Positions 1 through 8,483 of a stretch of DNA of 64,000 nt are shown piece by piece. Below the pieces are notes generated by a model that was not told the origin of the DNA, did no database searches, and saw only the letters and a list, made by a program, of their open reading frames with translations. The stretch comes from a bacterium D16-76 (GTDB lineage: Bacteria; Bacillota; Clostridia; Oscillospirales; Acutalibacteraceae). Positions within the stretch are counted from its first letter, which is position 1; the number at the start of each line of letters is the position of its first letter. A program made the translations under genes and the position numbers. The DNA lies in assembly GCA_009917445.1 (NCBI GenBank), contig QZEE01000012.1, positions 1 to 64,000 on the forward strand. The letters run 5' to 3'.

Positions 1-45
1 CCGCTGCTGCCCTGAATTTGAAAAGGTTGATAAAGTGCTTGGGAT

Positions 46-67
46 GACGCCATGGGGCGTCTTTTTT
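46..67 (+). terminator. Rho-independent terminator of a gene left of the window
   Basis: A 6-bp GC stem (gacgcc/ggcgtc) with a 4-base loop is followed by six T residues on the plus strand. It faces the convergent minus-strand kinase gene and probably ends a plus-strand gene lying before the window. Confidence 0.7.
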
Positions 68-75
68 CTTGCTTT

Positions 76-432
76 CTATAACGTGCTTTTGGTGAATGGC
101 GGTACTTTGTCAACAGAATCTATTTGCTTCACATAATCCTCCGGCATCAGCCGGTAAATGTCAATCACCATACCATAATCCAGCTCGTCGTACTCGCCGC
201 TGTCCATCATAGCCCGCAGGAAAGGGGTCAGCTTCTGGCTTACGGAGCGCATGGTAGCCTCAGGGGTGGGCATAGCATAAGAGCCAATGCCCGTTTCCGG
301 AAAGCAGGCCTCAAAGCCCGCCACAATGGAATCCATGCTGATATGCTGGTAACCGTAGCGCTTGGCAATCATAGAAGAAACCGTGCTTTTGCCCGCCCGG
401 GGCACGCCGGAAATAATCATATGCTTTTTCAC
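76..432 (-). CDS. P-loop kinase-like protein, probably C-terminally truncated
   Basis: The 118-residue product opens with a Walker A motif, GVPRAGKST, at residues 9-17, followed by a shikimate/adenylate-kinase-like N-terminal half, so nucleotide binding is expected. Related Firmicute proteins, as I remember them, run to about 180-190 residues. Here the conserved region stops near residue 105 and a short unrelated tail (ending TKSTL) precedes a TAG stop. I find no continuation in the sequence after the stop, so the gene is probably truncated rather than simply frameshifted. An AGGAGGG Shine-Dalgarno precedes the ATG. It lies 15 bp after the ABC permease gene and is probably co-transcribed with it. 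The substrate is unknown. Confidence 0.6.
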   Translation of the reverse strand: MKKHMIISGVPRAGKSTVSSMIAKRYGYQHISMDSIVAGFEACFPETGIGSYAMPTPEATMRSVSQKLTPFLRAMMDSGEYDELDYGMVIDIYRLMPEDYVKQIDSVDKVPPFTKSTL

Positions 433-447
433 AAAATGCCCTCCTTT

Positions 448-3400
448 TTATTCCGGGGCCTTCATGCTTTCTACCATGCTGATGTTTTTCAGCTTCCTGC
501 CCATCACCAAATTCACAAGTACGCTGAAAAGCACCGTAAGCAGCGCAGACCACAAATAGCTTAAGGGATAGACGTTCCGGCCAAACATCACAATATCCAC
601 CTCAGCCGTCCGGATAACAAACTGGTGCAGCGCCACCCCCAGCGCCAGCCCGCACAGGCAGCCAATCACCGTGAGCACGGCCGTCTCCCGGTAGACATAA
701 GCGGCCACCTCCCGGTCAAAGAAGCCCAGCACCTTAATGGTAGCCAGCTCCTTTTCCCGCTCGGTAATGTTAATATTCGTCAGGTTATACAGCACCACAA
801 AAGCCAACGCCCCCGCCGAGATAATGAGCACCACCACAATCAAATTTAGGCTCTGTATGGTATTGTCAAAGCTGCGGGAAATCTCCGTGTTAAAGGTAGT
901 CATCGCCACGTCCCGGCATTGCAGCAGGGCTGTGGTAAGGGCATCCTCATCCTCTGGCGATTCGCCGCTAGGCAGGCGGCACAGCACTGAATTCACCTCC
1001 GCCGCCTGCCCAAAAGCCTCCTCATAGGCGGCGGGGGAGAGGTACACATAATGGTGCACATAGTTCTCACAGATATCCGTAATGGTAAACGAAGCTTCCT
1101 GCTCATCGTGGTTTTTCAAGGTGATTTCGTCCCCCACCCGCAGTCTCTGGCGCTCGGCCAGCTTTTCGGTGACGACCACAGAATCCTCCGTATACTCGAT
1201 AAGCTCCCCGCCCATCCGGTGCCGGAAGGTAAAATATTCCGGTAAAAGCCCCACATCTTCCGGGGCAAAAATCGTCACGCTGTCTACGGGGCAATCGCCC
1301 TGCGGCACGACCTCCCCGGCATCCTGTGCCGCCGCCAGGTATCCTTCTATCTGCCCCTTATCCTCCAGTATGGCTTTCAACTCCCGGCCTTCTAAAGCGC
1401 TGGGGTCTGTAAGCCCTATGGTCAGCTGGTAGTGGTTCAGCTCGTCAAATTGCTTGGCGGTAATGTCCGATATAGAATCCTTCACCCCAAAGCCCGTCAG
1501 CAGCAGGGCGGTACACCCGGCTATGCCCGTCACCGTCATAAAGAAGCGCTTCTTATACCGAATCAAGTTGCGAGCCGTCACCTTCTGGGTGAACTTCATG
1601 CGGCTCCACAAGGGCGTAACGCGTTCCAACAGTATGCGTTTGCCAGCCTTAGGCGCCTTAGGCAGCATCAACCGGGCAGGGGCTTCCCGCAAGGCATGCC
1701 AGCAGGCATTAAGAGTAGCCCCCATGGTGCACAGCAGGGCCGCCAGGGTGGCTATAGCGGCATAAGTCCAGTTAAAAGGCGTAAGCACATAGGGGATATC
1801 ATACATAATATTGTAAGCCGTAATAATAATAGACGGGAACAGCCACGACCCTATAGCCAGCCCCGCCGCGCACCCGGCCAGGCTGGCCGCCGCCGCGTAC
1901 AGCAGGTATTTTAAAGCAATGTGCAGGGAAGAGTACCCCAGGGCCTTTAAAGTGCCGATCTGCTGCCGGTCCTCCTCCACCATGCGGGTCATGGTAGTAA
2001 GGGCCACCAGCGCCGCCACCAGGAAAAAGAACAAAGGGAACACCGCAGCAATAGCCGCGATCTTATCGGCATTGCCCGCATAGCTTGCGTAGCTGGTGTT
2101 GTCCATGCGGTCAAAAATATACCACTGGCCCTCCTCAATCTCCCGTACCTGGGCCTCCCCATCCAAAATCTTTTCCCAAGCGTCCGCCAGCTCCTTATCA
2201 GCCTCGGCCTTGCCCTCCTCGTATTCCCTTTGGCCGTCATCCAGCTGGGTCTTCGCCTCTTCCAGCTGCCTAAGGCCATCGTCATACTGAGCTTGCGCCT
2301 GGGCAAGCTGGGCCTCAGCCTCGGCAAACTGGCTTTCCGCGCTTTGCTTCGACTGCCGCAGGGTAGCCTGGCTCTGGTCCAGCTGGGCCTTTTGGGCCGT
2401 AAGGGTAGCTTGCTGGCCCTGTAAGGCTGTGCGCTGGGCGGTAATCTCCTGCTGGCTTTCGTCCAGCTGGGCCCGGCTGGCCTGTGCTTGCTGAACACCC
2501 TGTTCATACTGGGCCCAGCCCGCATCCAAGGCCTCACGAGCCCCAGCCGTGTCGGTGCCCTGTGCCTGCAAAGCCTGCAGCCCCCCGGCCAAGCCCGAAA
2601 ATTGCCCCGCCGCTTCCGGCGCCAAGCCCCCCAGCTGTTCAATAAGCGCCAAGGCCCCCGCGTCCGAGGTATCCGTGACAGGCAAACCCAAGCCCTGGGC
2701 CGTCTGCCATAAAAGGGCTTTGCCGTTTTCCAAAGCAGAAAGGTTTGCCTCCTGCCCGTCCAGCTGGGCCTTGGACTGGGCCAGCTGAGCCTCCGCCCCC
2801 TCCAGCTGGGCGCGGCCTTCATCTAGCTGATTTTGGGCAGCGTCTATCTGCTGCCGCCCGGCATCCAGCTGGCTTTGGTAATGGTTGACCTGGGTATACC
2901 CATTGTCAATCTGCTGTTGGGCCGAAGCCGTCTGGGACTGGAAATAAGCCCGGCTATCCGCCAGCTCCGCCTGGCCCTGTGCAATCTCTGCCTGGGCGTC
3001 CGCCAGCTTCTGTTCATTTTCCGTAATCTCCCGCTGGCCATCCTCCAACTTCCGGCGGGCCTCTTCCAACTCCCTTTCCGCCTCGGCCTTGCCCTCTTCG
3101 TACTCCTTCTTAGCGTCTTCCAACTCCTCTTCCGCTTCGCCCACGATCTCCTCATACCGCACCTGGGCCCGTTCTTCCCCCAGCTCTTCCAGCTGGGCAT
3201 AAAGCCCCTCCACCGTGTCCTCATAAGCGCCGCCAAAAGAGTTCCACCCCTTCACGCCCTCTGCCGTAAGGTAAGCGCCGGTATAGGTATCCAAATCAAA
3301 GCTTTCCGGCACCGTAAAAGCAAACAAGCCTACCGTACCGCTGCCGGCGGTGGTGTGCTCCTGCTCCATAGAAAGGTAAGAGGAGCTTTTCACCGTACCC

Positions 3401-3918
3401 ACCACCGTAAAAGACTGGGGGACCATATCCTCCACATCCTGCCCCGGCTGGACCGTAAGGGTCTCGCCCAGCCAATCCTTATCCTCCATCAAGGTCTTGG
3501 TGAGGATGACCGCACACTCCCCAGCCCTTTCCGGCAGCCGCCCCGACACCAGGATAGGCGTGTTAATAGCCGGGGAATCCCCGCTTTGCAGGGTATGCAT
3601 GCGGGTAGTCAAAGCGTCGCCCTCTTGGGACTCCACCACAAAATCCAAATCCTTCACCGGCATAACACCCTCTATGCCGGGCATAGCCCGCATAAGCCCA
3701 ATATCCTCTTCCGTCATCCCCAAGGTAGAAACGGCCCGCAGGTCGTAAAAATCCGTATCGTCATAATACTTTTCCGCCGAGGCCTGCATATCCCCCGGGG
3801 AGGAAAGCAGCCCTGCCAAAAAGCCCACACCCAAGGCCACAATGGCAAAAATCGCCAAAAACCGGGATAGACTGCTGCGCACGGTACGCAGGATCGATCT
3901 GCAATAGGTCTTCTTCAT
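448..3918 (-). CDS. FtsX/MacB-type ABC transporter permease with giant coiled-coil domain
   Basis: This 1156-residue membrane protein has an N-terminal membrane segment (about 18-38) and an extracytoplasmic domain. A very long Glu/Gln/Ala-rich coiled coil spans about residues 250-600, with many repeats of the QAQLDEG and EEGKAEAE type. A first FtsX permease block follows (about 615-740), then another membrane segment and extracytoplasmic domain, and a second FtsX block at the C-terminus (about 1030-1150). That is the duplicated permease of MacB/LolCDE-like mechanotransmission exporters. Its ATPase partner lies immediately upstream, 24 bp away. The ATG follows a GAGGAGG site. The substrate cannot be read from sequence; peptide or lipoprotein export, or an envelope-remodelling role, are possibilities. 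Confidence 0.88.
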   Translation of the reverse strand: MKKTYCRSILRTVRSSLSRFLAIFAIVALGVGFLAGLLSSPGDMQASAEKYYDDTDFYDLRAVSTLGMTEEDIGLMRAMPGIEGVMPVKDLDFVVESQEGDALTTRMHTLQSGDSPAINTPILVSGRLPERAGECAVILTKTLMEDKDWLGETLTVQPGQDVEDMVPQSFTVVGTVKSSSYLSMEQEHTTAGSGTVGLFAFTVPESFDLDTYTGAYLTAEGVKGWNSFGGAYEDTVEGLYAQLEELGEERAQVRYEEIVGEAEEELEDAKKEYEEGKAEAERELEEARRKLEDGQREITENEQKLADAQAEIAQGQAELADSRAYFQSQTASAQQQIDNGYTQVNHYQSQLDAGRQQIDAAQNQLDEGRAQLEGAEAQLAQSKAQLDGQEANLSALENGKALLWQTAQGLGLPVTDTSDAGALALIEQLGGLAPEAAGQFSGLAGGLQALQAQGTDTAGAREALDAGWAQYEQGVQQAQASRAQLDESQQEITAQRTALQGQQATLTAQKAQLDQSQATLRQSKQSAESQFAEAEAQLAQAQAQYDDGLRQLEEAKTQLDDGQREYEEGKAEADKELADAWEKILDGEAQVREIEEGQWYIFDRMDNTSYASYAGNADKIAAIAAVFPLFFFLVAALVALTTMTRMVEEDRQQIGTLKALGYSSLHIALKYLLYAAAASLAGCAAGLAIGSWLFPSIIITAYNIMYDIPYVLTPFNWTYAAIATLAALLCTMGATLNACWHALREAPARLMLPKAPKAGKRILLERVTPLWSRMKFTQKVTARNLIRYKKRFFMTVTGIAGCTALLLTGFGVKDSISDITAKQFDELNHYQLTIGLTDPSALEGRELKAILEDKGQIEGYLAAAQDAGEVVPQGDCPVDSVTIFAPEDVGLLPEYFTFRHRMGGELIEYTEDSVVVTEKLAERQRLRVGDEITLKNHDEQEASFTITDICENYVHHYVYLSPAAYEEAFGQAAEVNSVLCRLPSGESPEDEDALTTALLQCRDVAMTTFNTEISRSFDNTIQSLNLIVVVLIISAGALAFVVLYNLTNINITEREKELATIKVLGFFDREVAAYVYRETAVLTVIGCLCGLALGVALHQFVIRTAEVDIVMFGRNVYPLSYLWSALLTVLFSVLVNLVMGRKLKNISMVESMKAPE

Positions 3919-3942
3919 GGCCTGCCGCGCCTCCTCTTTATT

Positions 3943-4647
3943 TTACCACTCAATATCCTGGACTGGGGTAGGGTGGGGGTTCACTTCGTTAGAAAGGGCC
4001 TTGCCGCTTTTAATGCGGATGACACGGTCAGCCATAGCCGTAAGGGCCCCGTTATGGGTTATAATAAGCACCGTGCGCCCCGTCTTCCGGCAGGTGTCCT
4101 GCAAAAGCCCCAGCACAGCCTTGCCGGTGTTGTAGTCCAGGGCGCCGGTAGGCTCATCACAAAGCAGCAGCTTAGGATTCTTAGCCAATGCCCGGGCAAT
4201 AGCCACCCGCTGCTGTTCGCCGCCGGAAAGCTGGGCCGGAAAGTTTTTCAGCCTGTCCCCCAAGCCCACATCCCGCAGGGTCTGGGCCGCATCCAGGGGG
4301 TCGCGGCATATCTCGCTGGCCAGCTCCACATTTTCCAGGGCCGTCAGGTTCTGCACCAAATTATAAAACTGGAACACAAACCCCACGTCATGCCGCCGGT
4401 AGGCCGTCAGCTGCCTGGCGTCATACCCGCTTATAACGCTGCCGTCCAAGGTAATGCGTCCTTCATCGCAGGAATCCATTCCCCCCAGCATGTTAAGCAC
4501 CGTAGTCTTCCCCGCGCCCGAGGGCCCCACAATGACGCAAAACTCCCCCTTCTCCACAAAAAAGCTAATATGGTCCGCAGCGGCAATGGTGTTGCCGCCC
4601 ATAGTATAAAACTTGCACACGTCTTCAAACTCAATAAAATGGGACAT
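3943..4647 (-). CDS. ABC transporter ATP-binding protein (MacB/LolD type)
   Basis: The 234-residue ATPase carries Walker [10 protein letters not shown], the signature [15 protein letters not shown], Walker [13 protein letters not shown] and a switch histidine in IITHN, which places it in the MacB/LolD family that powers FtsX-type permeases. The ATG at 4647 is preferred over upstream in-frame starts because GGAGGG lies just before it and family similarity begins here ([10 protein letters not shown]). It is the first gene of a probable three-gene minus-strand operon with the large permease and the kinase-like gene. An inverted repeat at 4679-4706 may be its operator. Confidence 0.92.
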   Translation of the reverse strand: MSHFIEFEDVCKFYTMGGNTIAAADHISFFVEKGEFCVIVGPSGAGKTTVLNMLGGMDSCDEGRITLDGSVISGYDARQLTAYRRHDVGFVFQFYNLVQNLTALENVELASEICRDPLDAAQTLRDVGLGDRLKNFPAQLSGGEQQRVAIARALAKNPKLLLCDEPTGALDYNTGKAVLGLLQDTCRKTGRTVLIITHNGALTAMADRVIRIKSGKALSNEVNPHPTPVQDIEW

Positions 4648-4678
4648 GAAAACACCCTCCTGCCCGCAGGCCCATAAA

Positions 4679-4706
4679 CATACATAAAGCATACCCAACA
4701 TGTATG
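4679..4706. promoter_or_regulatory. Inverted repeat upstream of the ABC exporter operon
   Basis: Perfect 7-bp arms, CATACAT and ATGTATG, flank a 14-bp spacer 32 bp upstream of the ATPase start codon. The minus strand also has TTGAAA and TATGCT promoter-like hexamers here, with a long spacer of about 20 bp. The position fits a repressor or activator operator. The regulator is unknown and no regulator gene is adjacent. Confidence 0.35.
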
Positions 4707-4765
4707 AAGTTAGTTTCAAAAAAATATGAACAAATTGGTAACGCCCCAAAAAGAAGTGAAGCGTG

Positions 4766-4838
4766 GGGTTCCCCAAGGGGGGCTTCCCCCCTTGGGCGGA
4801 TTCTTAAGGCAGCGCCTTAAGCCGCCGGAGGCCAAGCG
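4766..4838. repeat. Dispersed palindromic intergenic modules
   Basis: Two hairpins lie between trmL and the ABC operon. One has ccccaagggg-type arms (about 4770-4796). The other, at 4802-4820, reads cttaaggc-agc-gccttaag and is followed by gccgccggaggcc. The second module recurs in variant form at 15280, 34889, 40373 and 45303. It probably also serves as the trmL terminator region. Confidence 0.6.
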
Positions 4839-5372
4839 CTACAGGTATTGCGAATCCGGCCGCAAGGCCCTGGCGGCGGCCCAGTCGTAGTCCCGCAGCT
4901 GGCCCTTGCAGGAAAGCTGGGGGTAGCCCCATTGCCGCAAAACCTCGAAAGCGCCGACAGCCACCGAGTTAGAAAGGTTTAAGCTGCGGGCCTTGTTCAT
5001 CATGGGGATGCGCACACAGGCGTCCGGGTGCTGCACCAAAAGGGATTCCGGCAAACCGGCGGATTCCTTGCCAAAGAAAAGATAGCAGTTGTCGGGATAC
5101 TCCACATCGCTGTGCCGGTTTTGGGCTTTTGTGGAAAAAAAGAAGAAATTCCCTTGGTTTTTCGAGAAAAAGTCGTGCAAGCTATCGTAATAAGAAAGGG
5201 TCAAATAGGGCCAGTAATCCAGGCCCGCATGGCGCAGCTTTTTATCGTCGGGAGTAAAGCCCATAGGGCCCACAAGATGCAGGGCCGCGCCGGTAACGGC
5301 GCAGGTGCGGGCAATATTCCCGGTGTTCTGGGGGATTTCCGGTTCTACAAGGACGATATGCAGGGACGCCAT
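4839..5372 (-). CDS. trmL: tRNA (cytidine(34)-2'-O)-methyltransferase TrmL
   Basis: This SPOUT-family methyltransferase 2'-O-methylates the wobble base of certain leucine tRNAs, using SAM bound in a trefoil knot. The 177-residue product has the family hallmarks LVEPEIPQNTGNIART near the N-terminus, FGKESAGLPE in the middle, and IPMMNKARSLNLSNS in the knot. The ATG at 5372 is chosen because TrmL proteins begin right at the MASLHIVLVEPE region; the longer frame upstream has no family similarity. It stands alone between hairpin-rich gaps. Confidence 0.93.
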   Translation of the reverse strand: MASLHIVLVEPEIPQNTGNIARTCAVTGAALHLVGPMGFTPDDKKLRHAGLDYWPYLTLSYYDSLHDFFSKNQGNFFFFSTKAQNRHSDVEYPDNCYLFFGKESAGLPESLLVQHPDACVRIPMMNKARSLNLSNSVAVGAFEVLRQWGYPQLSCKGQLRDYDWAAARALRPDSQYL

Positions 5373-5532
5373 AGGCGCACCGCCTTTCCTAAAAAATAAA
5401 GGTAACAGGTGGCTTTTGAAAAATATGGGGGCGCCAGCCCCCGCATAAAGAGAGGGGGCGGCGGGCATGCTGGATGGTAGGACAGCTTTGCGGCTGCTGA
5501 GATTTTACTTGATGTTATGGAGGTTTGACGCA

Positions 5533-5724
5533 ATGTACAAGCAGACCATGAACGTAGCGAAAGGCATTGGCATGGGGGTGCTGGCGGGGACGGTGGTAGC
5601 GGCCATTGGCACAAAAGCCATGGCGGGCAACCACCGCAAGGCGGCGCACATGAAAAAGAGTGCGGGCCGGGCGATCCACACCGTGGGCAGCCTGATCGGC
5701 GACGTAGAAAAAATGCTGAAATGA
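5533..5724 (+). CDS. Small conserved hypothetical membrane protein
   Basis: The 63-residue product has one hydrophobic glycine-rich segment (GIGMGVLAGTVVAAIGTKAM) and a basic tail ending in DVEKMLK, reminiscent of YtxH-like small membrane proteins. The ATG at 5533 is preceded by GGAGG at a 9-base spacing. An upstream in-frame ATG at 5467 lacks a good ribosome site. A strong hairpin follows immediately. Function unknown. Confidence 0.65.
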   Translation: MYKQTMNVAKGIGMGVLAGTVVAAIGTKAMAGNHRKAAHMKKSAGRAIHTVGSLIGDVEKMLK

Positions 5725-5730
5725 TAGGAA

Positions 5731-5762
5731 AAAGCGGGGGCCCACAGCCGGGCCCCCGCTTT
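5731..5762. terminator. Bidirectional Rho-independent terminator
   Basis: Perfect 12-bp GC-rich arms, aagcgggggccc/gggcccccgctt, with a 6-base loop and flanking A/T runs separate the convergent small membrane gene and MORN gene. Confidence 0.8.
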
Positions 5763-5792
5763 GCCGTACCGGCTGTTTCCCTTCCTTTCCCG

Positions 5793-8318
5793 CTACAGGT
5801 CCCAGTCCGGGCTGGTGTAGCCGGGGTCTGCCAGCTGGGGGTCATCAGCAGGCTTTTGATAAAGGATGCCGTTAAAATATTGGTCGTCCCGCCACTCCCC
5901 ATCAAAAACGATGGCCCCGTTTTTATCAAACTCGGTGCCATGGCCGTGGCGCATGCCGTTTTTCCAGCTGCCATAGTAAAGAAGGTTGCCCTCAGGGTCA
6001 AAGGCGGATGCCAGCCCGGTATTCTGGCCCCCGGCCCACTTGGTAACCATAACCGAGCCGTCGGCGCTGTTGACGCTTACCCCAGCGCCCTCCTTTTTCC
6101 CGTTAACGATTCGCCCGCCAAAGCGCAGGCTGCCTTCCTTGTCAAACAAAGAGACCTGCTGCCCCGGCCGCCCCTGCACCCACCGGGACACATGCAGGGC
6201 ATGGTCGCCTTCCCGGAAGGAGACGCCCAGCCCGTCTTTCTTATCGTCGCGCCAAAAGCCCGCATAGCTTAAGTCGCCGTTTTTATAATAATGGCTGCCA
6301 AAGCCCTGGCGCTTGCCATCCTGATAGTCGCCTTCGTAAGCCGTAAGCCCGCTGGGCTGCTGGGCGCGGCCCTTGCCGGTAAGCCTGCCTGCCCGCATGG
6401 CATCAAGCGGTGCTTGGGGCGCAAGCCTTTGGCCCCCAGGCGCCGTGGGCGGGGGAGAGGGCTGAGGCACAGGGCCCGTGTGCCGGGGTGGCTCCTTCTG
6501 CGCATGACGCTGGGCGCTAGGCCGCTGGACCCGGCCCATCTCCCCAGCCTGCCGCGCAGCCGAAAGGATAGAAGTATCCTCCGCCCCCGAACGGGACGGA
6601 TGCCCGCTGCCATGCCGCGTCCCCGCAGCCGCCTCCATCCCCCCAGCCTGCCGCGCAGCCGAAAGGATAGAAGCATCATCCGCCCCTAAACGGGACGGAT
6701 GCCCGCTGTCATGCCGCGTCCCCGCAGCCGCCTCCATCCCGCCAGCCTGCCGCGCAGCCGAAAGGATAGAAGTATCCTCCGCCCCCAAACGGGACGGATG
6801 ACCGCTGTCATGCCGCGTCCCCGCAGCCGCCTCCATCCCGCCAGCCTGCCGCGCAGCCGAAAGGATAGAAGCATCATCCGCCCCCAAACGGGACGGATGC
6901 CCGCTACCATGCCGCGTCCCCGCAGCCGCCTCCATTCCCCCTGCCTGCCGCGCAGCTGAAAGAATAGAAGCCTCCTCCATACCCAACTGCGGCTGGGCCG
7001 CTTTGTCCATAGCCCGCTTAGGCGGCTCTTCCTCATAGCCCGCATGAGCAGCCGGGGCAGGGGAGTAGGGGGGCTCATAAGCCCCCACCCCATAAGGGTC
7101 AGGCTCCGGCCCCTCTTCACCATAATTTTGAACAGGAGGAATCTCCGAAGAACAAGGCGCAGCCACTTCCTGCGGGACAGGGCTAGGCGGCGCCGCTTCC
7201 TGGGCCGCTTGTTCCATAGCCTCCCGCACAACAGGCAAAATAGGAGAATCCTCCTCCACCTGAACCGGGGGCAAAACCTCCTGCGCCGGGGGCAGGGGAG
7301 GGGCCGGCGCCGCCTCATCCCACACGGCAGGAAGCTCCTCGGCAGGGGCTTCCTGCCGGGCGTCCGCTAAAATAAATTCAATATCCAGCTCGTCTGTTTG
7401 GGCCGGGGGCCCTTCCGGAAGGGGCGGCGCTTCCATAGGCAAGCCTTCCAAGGCAGGCTCAGGCAAATCCCTGGCCGCGGCCTGAATAGTCAAGGGAGGG
7501 GCCGGCTTTTCTTTTTTCTCAATGCGCGCGTACTCCTCCAGGCTGGGGAAGGTGACATCCTCCCCGTCCTCCTCATCGCCGGAAAAGGCCCCCTCCTTGA
7601 TCTCCCAGGCAGGCATAAGCACCATGGTGCCGCCGCGAATCTCCTCCAATGCCTGAACCCTGGCCTGGGCTTCCTGCTGAGGGCAGTAGCAGCAGGGCCC
7701 CGCCTCAGCAGAAACGATGAGGGCAGGCTCGCCAAACCGGGCGTTGACCAATGCCTGTTCCGCAGAGCCCGGCTGATAAGGGGCCGGGTGCAGCATAACC
7801 GAACGGTACAGCTTCTTATCCGGGTCCCAATCGTAGCGGCCCACCACATCCTCCATAGGGTCCGGTTTAAACATGACTTTGGCAGTCCCCGGGTCCCAAG
7901 GCTCGTAATATTCCGACTTCTGCCAGGCGTGGTCCTTGCTGAAAAACGCCCGGCTGACAATCACGCCCTGGAAATCCCGGCTGACCAACACATAGCCGCC
8001 CTTCTGGTCAAAGGCTTCTTCCAGTGCCACACCTTTTTGGCCAGAGACGCCCAAGGCCGTTTTCTTCCAATAAAACCCCCAGCGGGAGAGCTTGCCCCGC
8101 AGGTCGCCGTCAAAGCCCTTTACAGTTTCCCTGCGCCCCACCTTCACAGCCTTGCGCCCCCCCGTGAAAAACCGCTGCCGGGCAGAAGCAAGCTCCCCTT
8201 GGAGCATTTCCAGGCTGTCCCTCTTCGGGAAGCACACACCATATACATCTTGCGAAAGCAGGCTGGCCCCTTCGGCGGGCCTGGGCTCTTTATTAGGCTC
8301 TTTTTTCCCCTTTTCCAT
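5793..8318 (-). CDS. MORN-repeat protein with 33-residue tandem repeats
   Basis: This 841-residue protein has three regions. An N-terminal domain (about 1-230, containing YGVCFPKRDSLEML) is unknown to me. The middle is low-complexity and Pro/Glu/Ala-rich, and includes four complete and one partial copy of a 33-residue unit beginning ASILSAARQAGGMEAA. The C-terminal ~190 residues contain MORN-like repeats (YEGDYQDGKRQGFG, YYGSWKNGMRHGHG, FDGEWRDDQYFNG). MORN repeats commonly form extended beta sheets for protein or membrane contacts. There is no signal peptide or membrane segment, so it is likely cytoplasmic. The ATG at 8318 has an AAGGGGAG site; the frame extends only to a TTG at 8345. A TATAAT-like -10 lies at 8364-8369. 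Confidence 0.8.
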   Translation of the reverse strand: MEKGKKEPNKEPRPAEGASLLSQDVYGVCFPKRDSLEMLQGELASARQRFFTGGRKAVKVGRRETVKGFDGDLRGKLSRWGFYWKKTALGVSGQKGVALEEAFDQKGGYVLVSRDFQGVIVSRAFFSKDHAWQKSEYYEPWDPGTAKVMFKPDPMEDVVGRYDWDPDKKLYRSVMLHPAPYQPGSAEQALVNARFGEPALIVSAEAGPCCYCPQQEAQARVQALEEIRGGTMVLMPAWEIKEGAFSGDEEDGEDVTFPSLEEYARIEKKEKPAPPLTIQAAARDLPEPALEGLPMEAPPLPEGPPAQTDELDIEFILADARQEAPAEELPAVWDEAAPAPPLPPAQEVLPPVQVEEDSPILPVVREAMEQAAQEAAPPSPVPQEVAAPCSSEIPPVQNYGEEGPEPDPYGVGAYEPPYSPAPAAHAGYEEEPPKRAMDKAAQPQLGMEEASILSAARQAGGMEAAAGTRHGSGHPSRLGADDASILSAARQAGGMEAAAGTRHDSGHPSRLGAEDTSILSAARQAGGMEAAAGTRHDSGHPSRLGADDASILSAARQAGGMEAAAGTRHGSGHPSRSGAEDTSILSAARQAGEMGRVQRPSAQRHAQKEPPRHTGPVPQPSPPPTAPGGQRLAPQAPLDAMRAGRLTGKGRAQQPSGLTAYEGDYQDGKRQGFGSHYYKNGDLSYAGFWRDDKKDGLGVSFREGDHALHVSRWVQGRPGQQVSLFDKEGSLRFGGRIVNGKKEGAGVSVNSADGSVMVTKWAGGQNTGLASAFDPEGNLLYYGSWKNGMRHGHGTEFDKNGAIVFDGEWRDDQYFNGILYQKPADDPQLADPGYTSPDWDL
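6540..6981 (-). repeat. 99-bp tandem repeats inside the MORN gene
   Basis: About 4.4 nearly identical 99-bp units, each encoding 33 residues, follow one another. Differences are a handful of substitutions (for example Gly/Asp in HGSGHPS, and the GADDAS versus GAEDTS alternation). High DNA identity points to recent duplication or gene conversion and to likely copy-number variation between strains. Confidence 0.9.
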
Positions 8319-8386
8319 ATCGGCTGCCACTCCCCTTCTGGACAAAAAGACATACTTTCCTTCATTATACTATAAAAAACGGAAAT

Positions 8387-8413
8387 AGGGAAGCCTTTTC
8401 CGGTGGCTTCCCT
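8387..8413 (-). terminator. Hairpin between purF-like and MORN genes
   Basis: Nine-base arms agggaagcc/ggcttccct with a 9-base loop are followed, six bases later on the minus strand, by a T-rich stretch. It probably ends the upstream PurF-like transcript. The MORN gene's probable -10 lies just beyond it. Confidence 0.55.
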
Positions 8414-8483
8414 AAATTTCCTTTTAGCAAAAAGCCCCGCACTCCCTCTAATATGCGGCCGGACTCGGGGCCATGCCTGGGGC

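Noticed and set aside
2833-3870. 345-codon plus-strand open frame opposite the ABC permease
   Set aside because: It is a shadow of the coiled-coil coding strand: composition is driven by the antisense of Gln/Glu/Ala codons, with no ribosome site or family motif.
6540-6981. CRISPR-like direct repeats
   Set aside because: The repeats are adjacent 99-bp units in frame within a gene, without spacers.
7398-8375. 325-codon plus-strand frame opposite the MORN gene
   Set aside because: No similarity, Arg/Pro-rich shadow composition, and it crosses the promoter region of the real gene.
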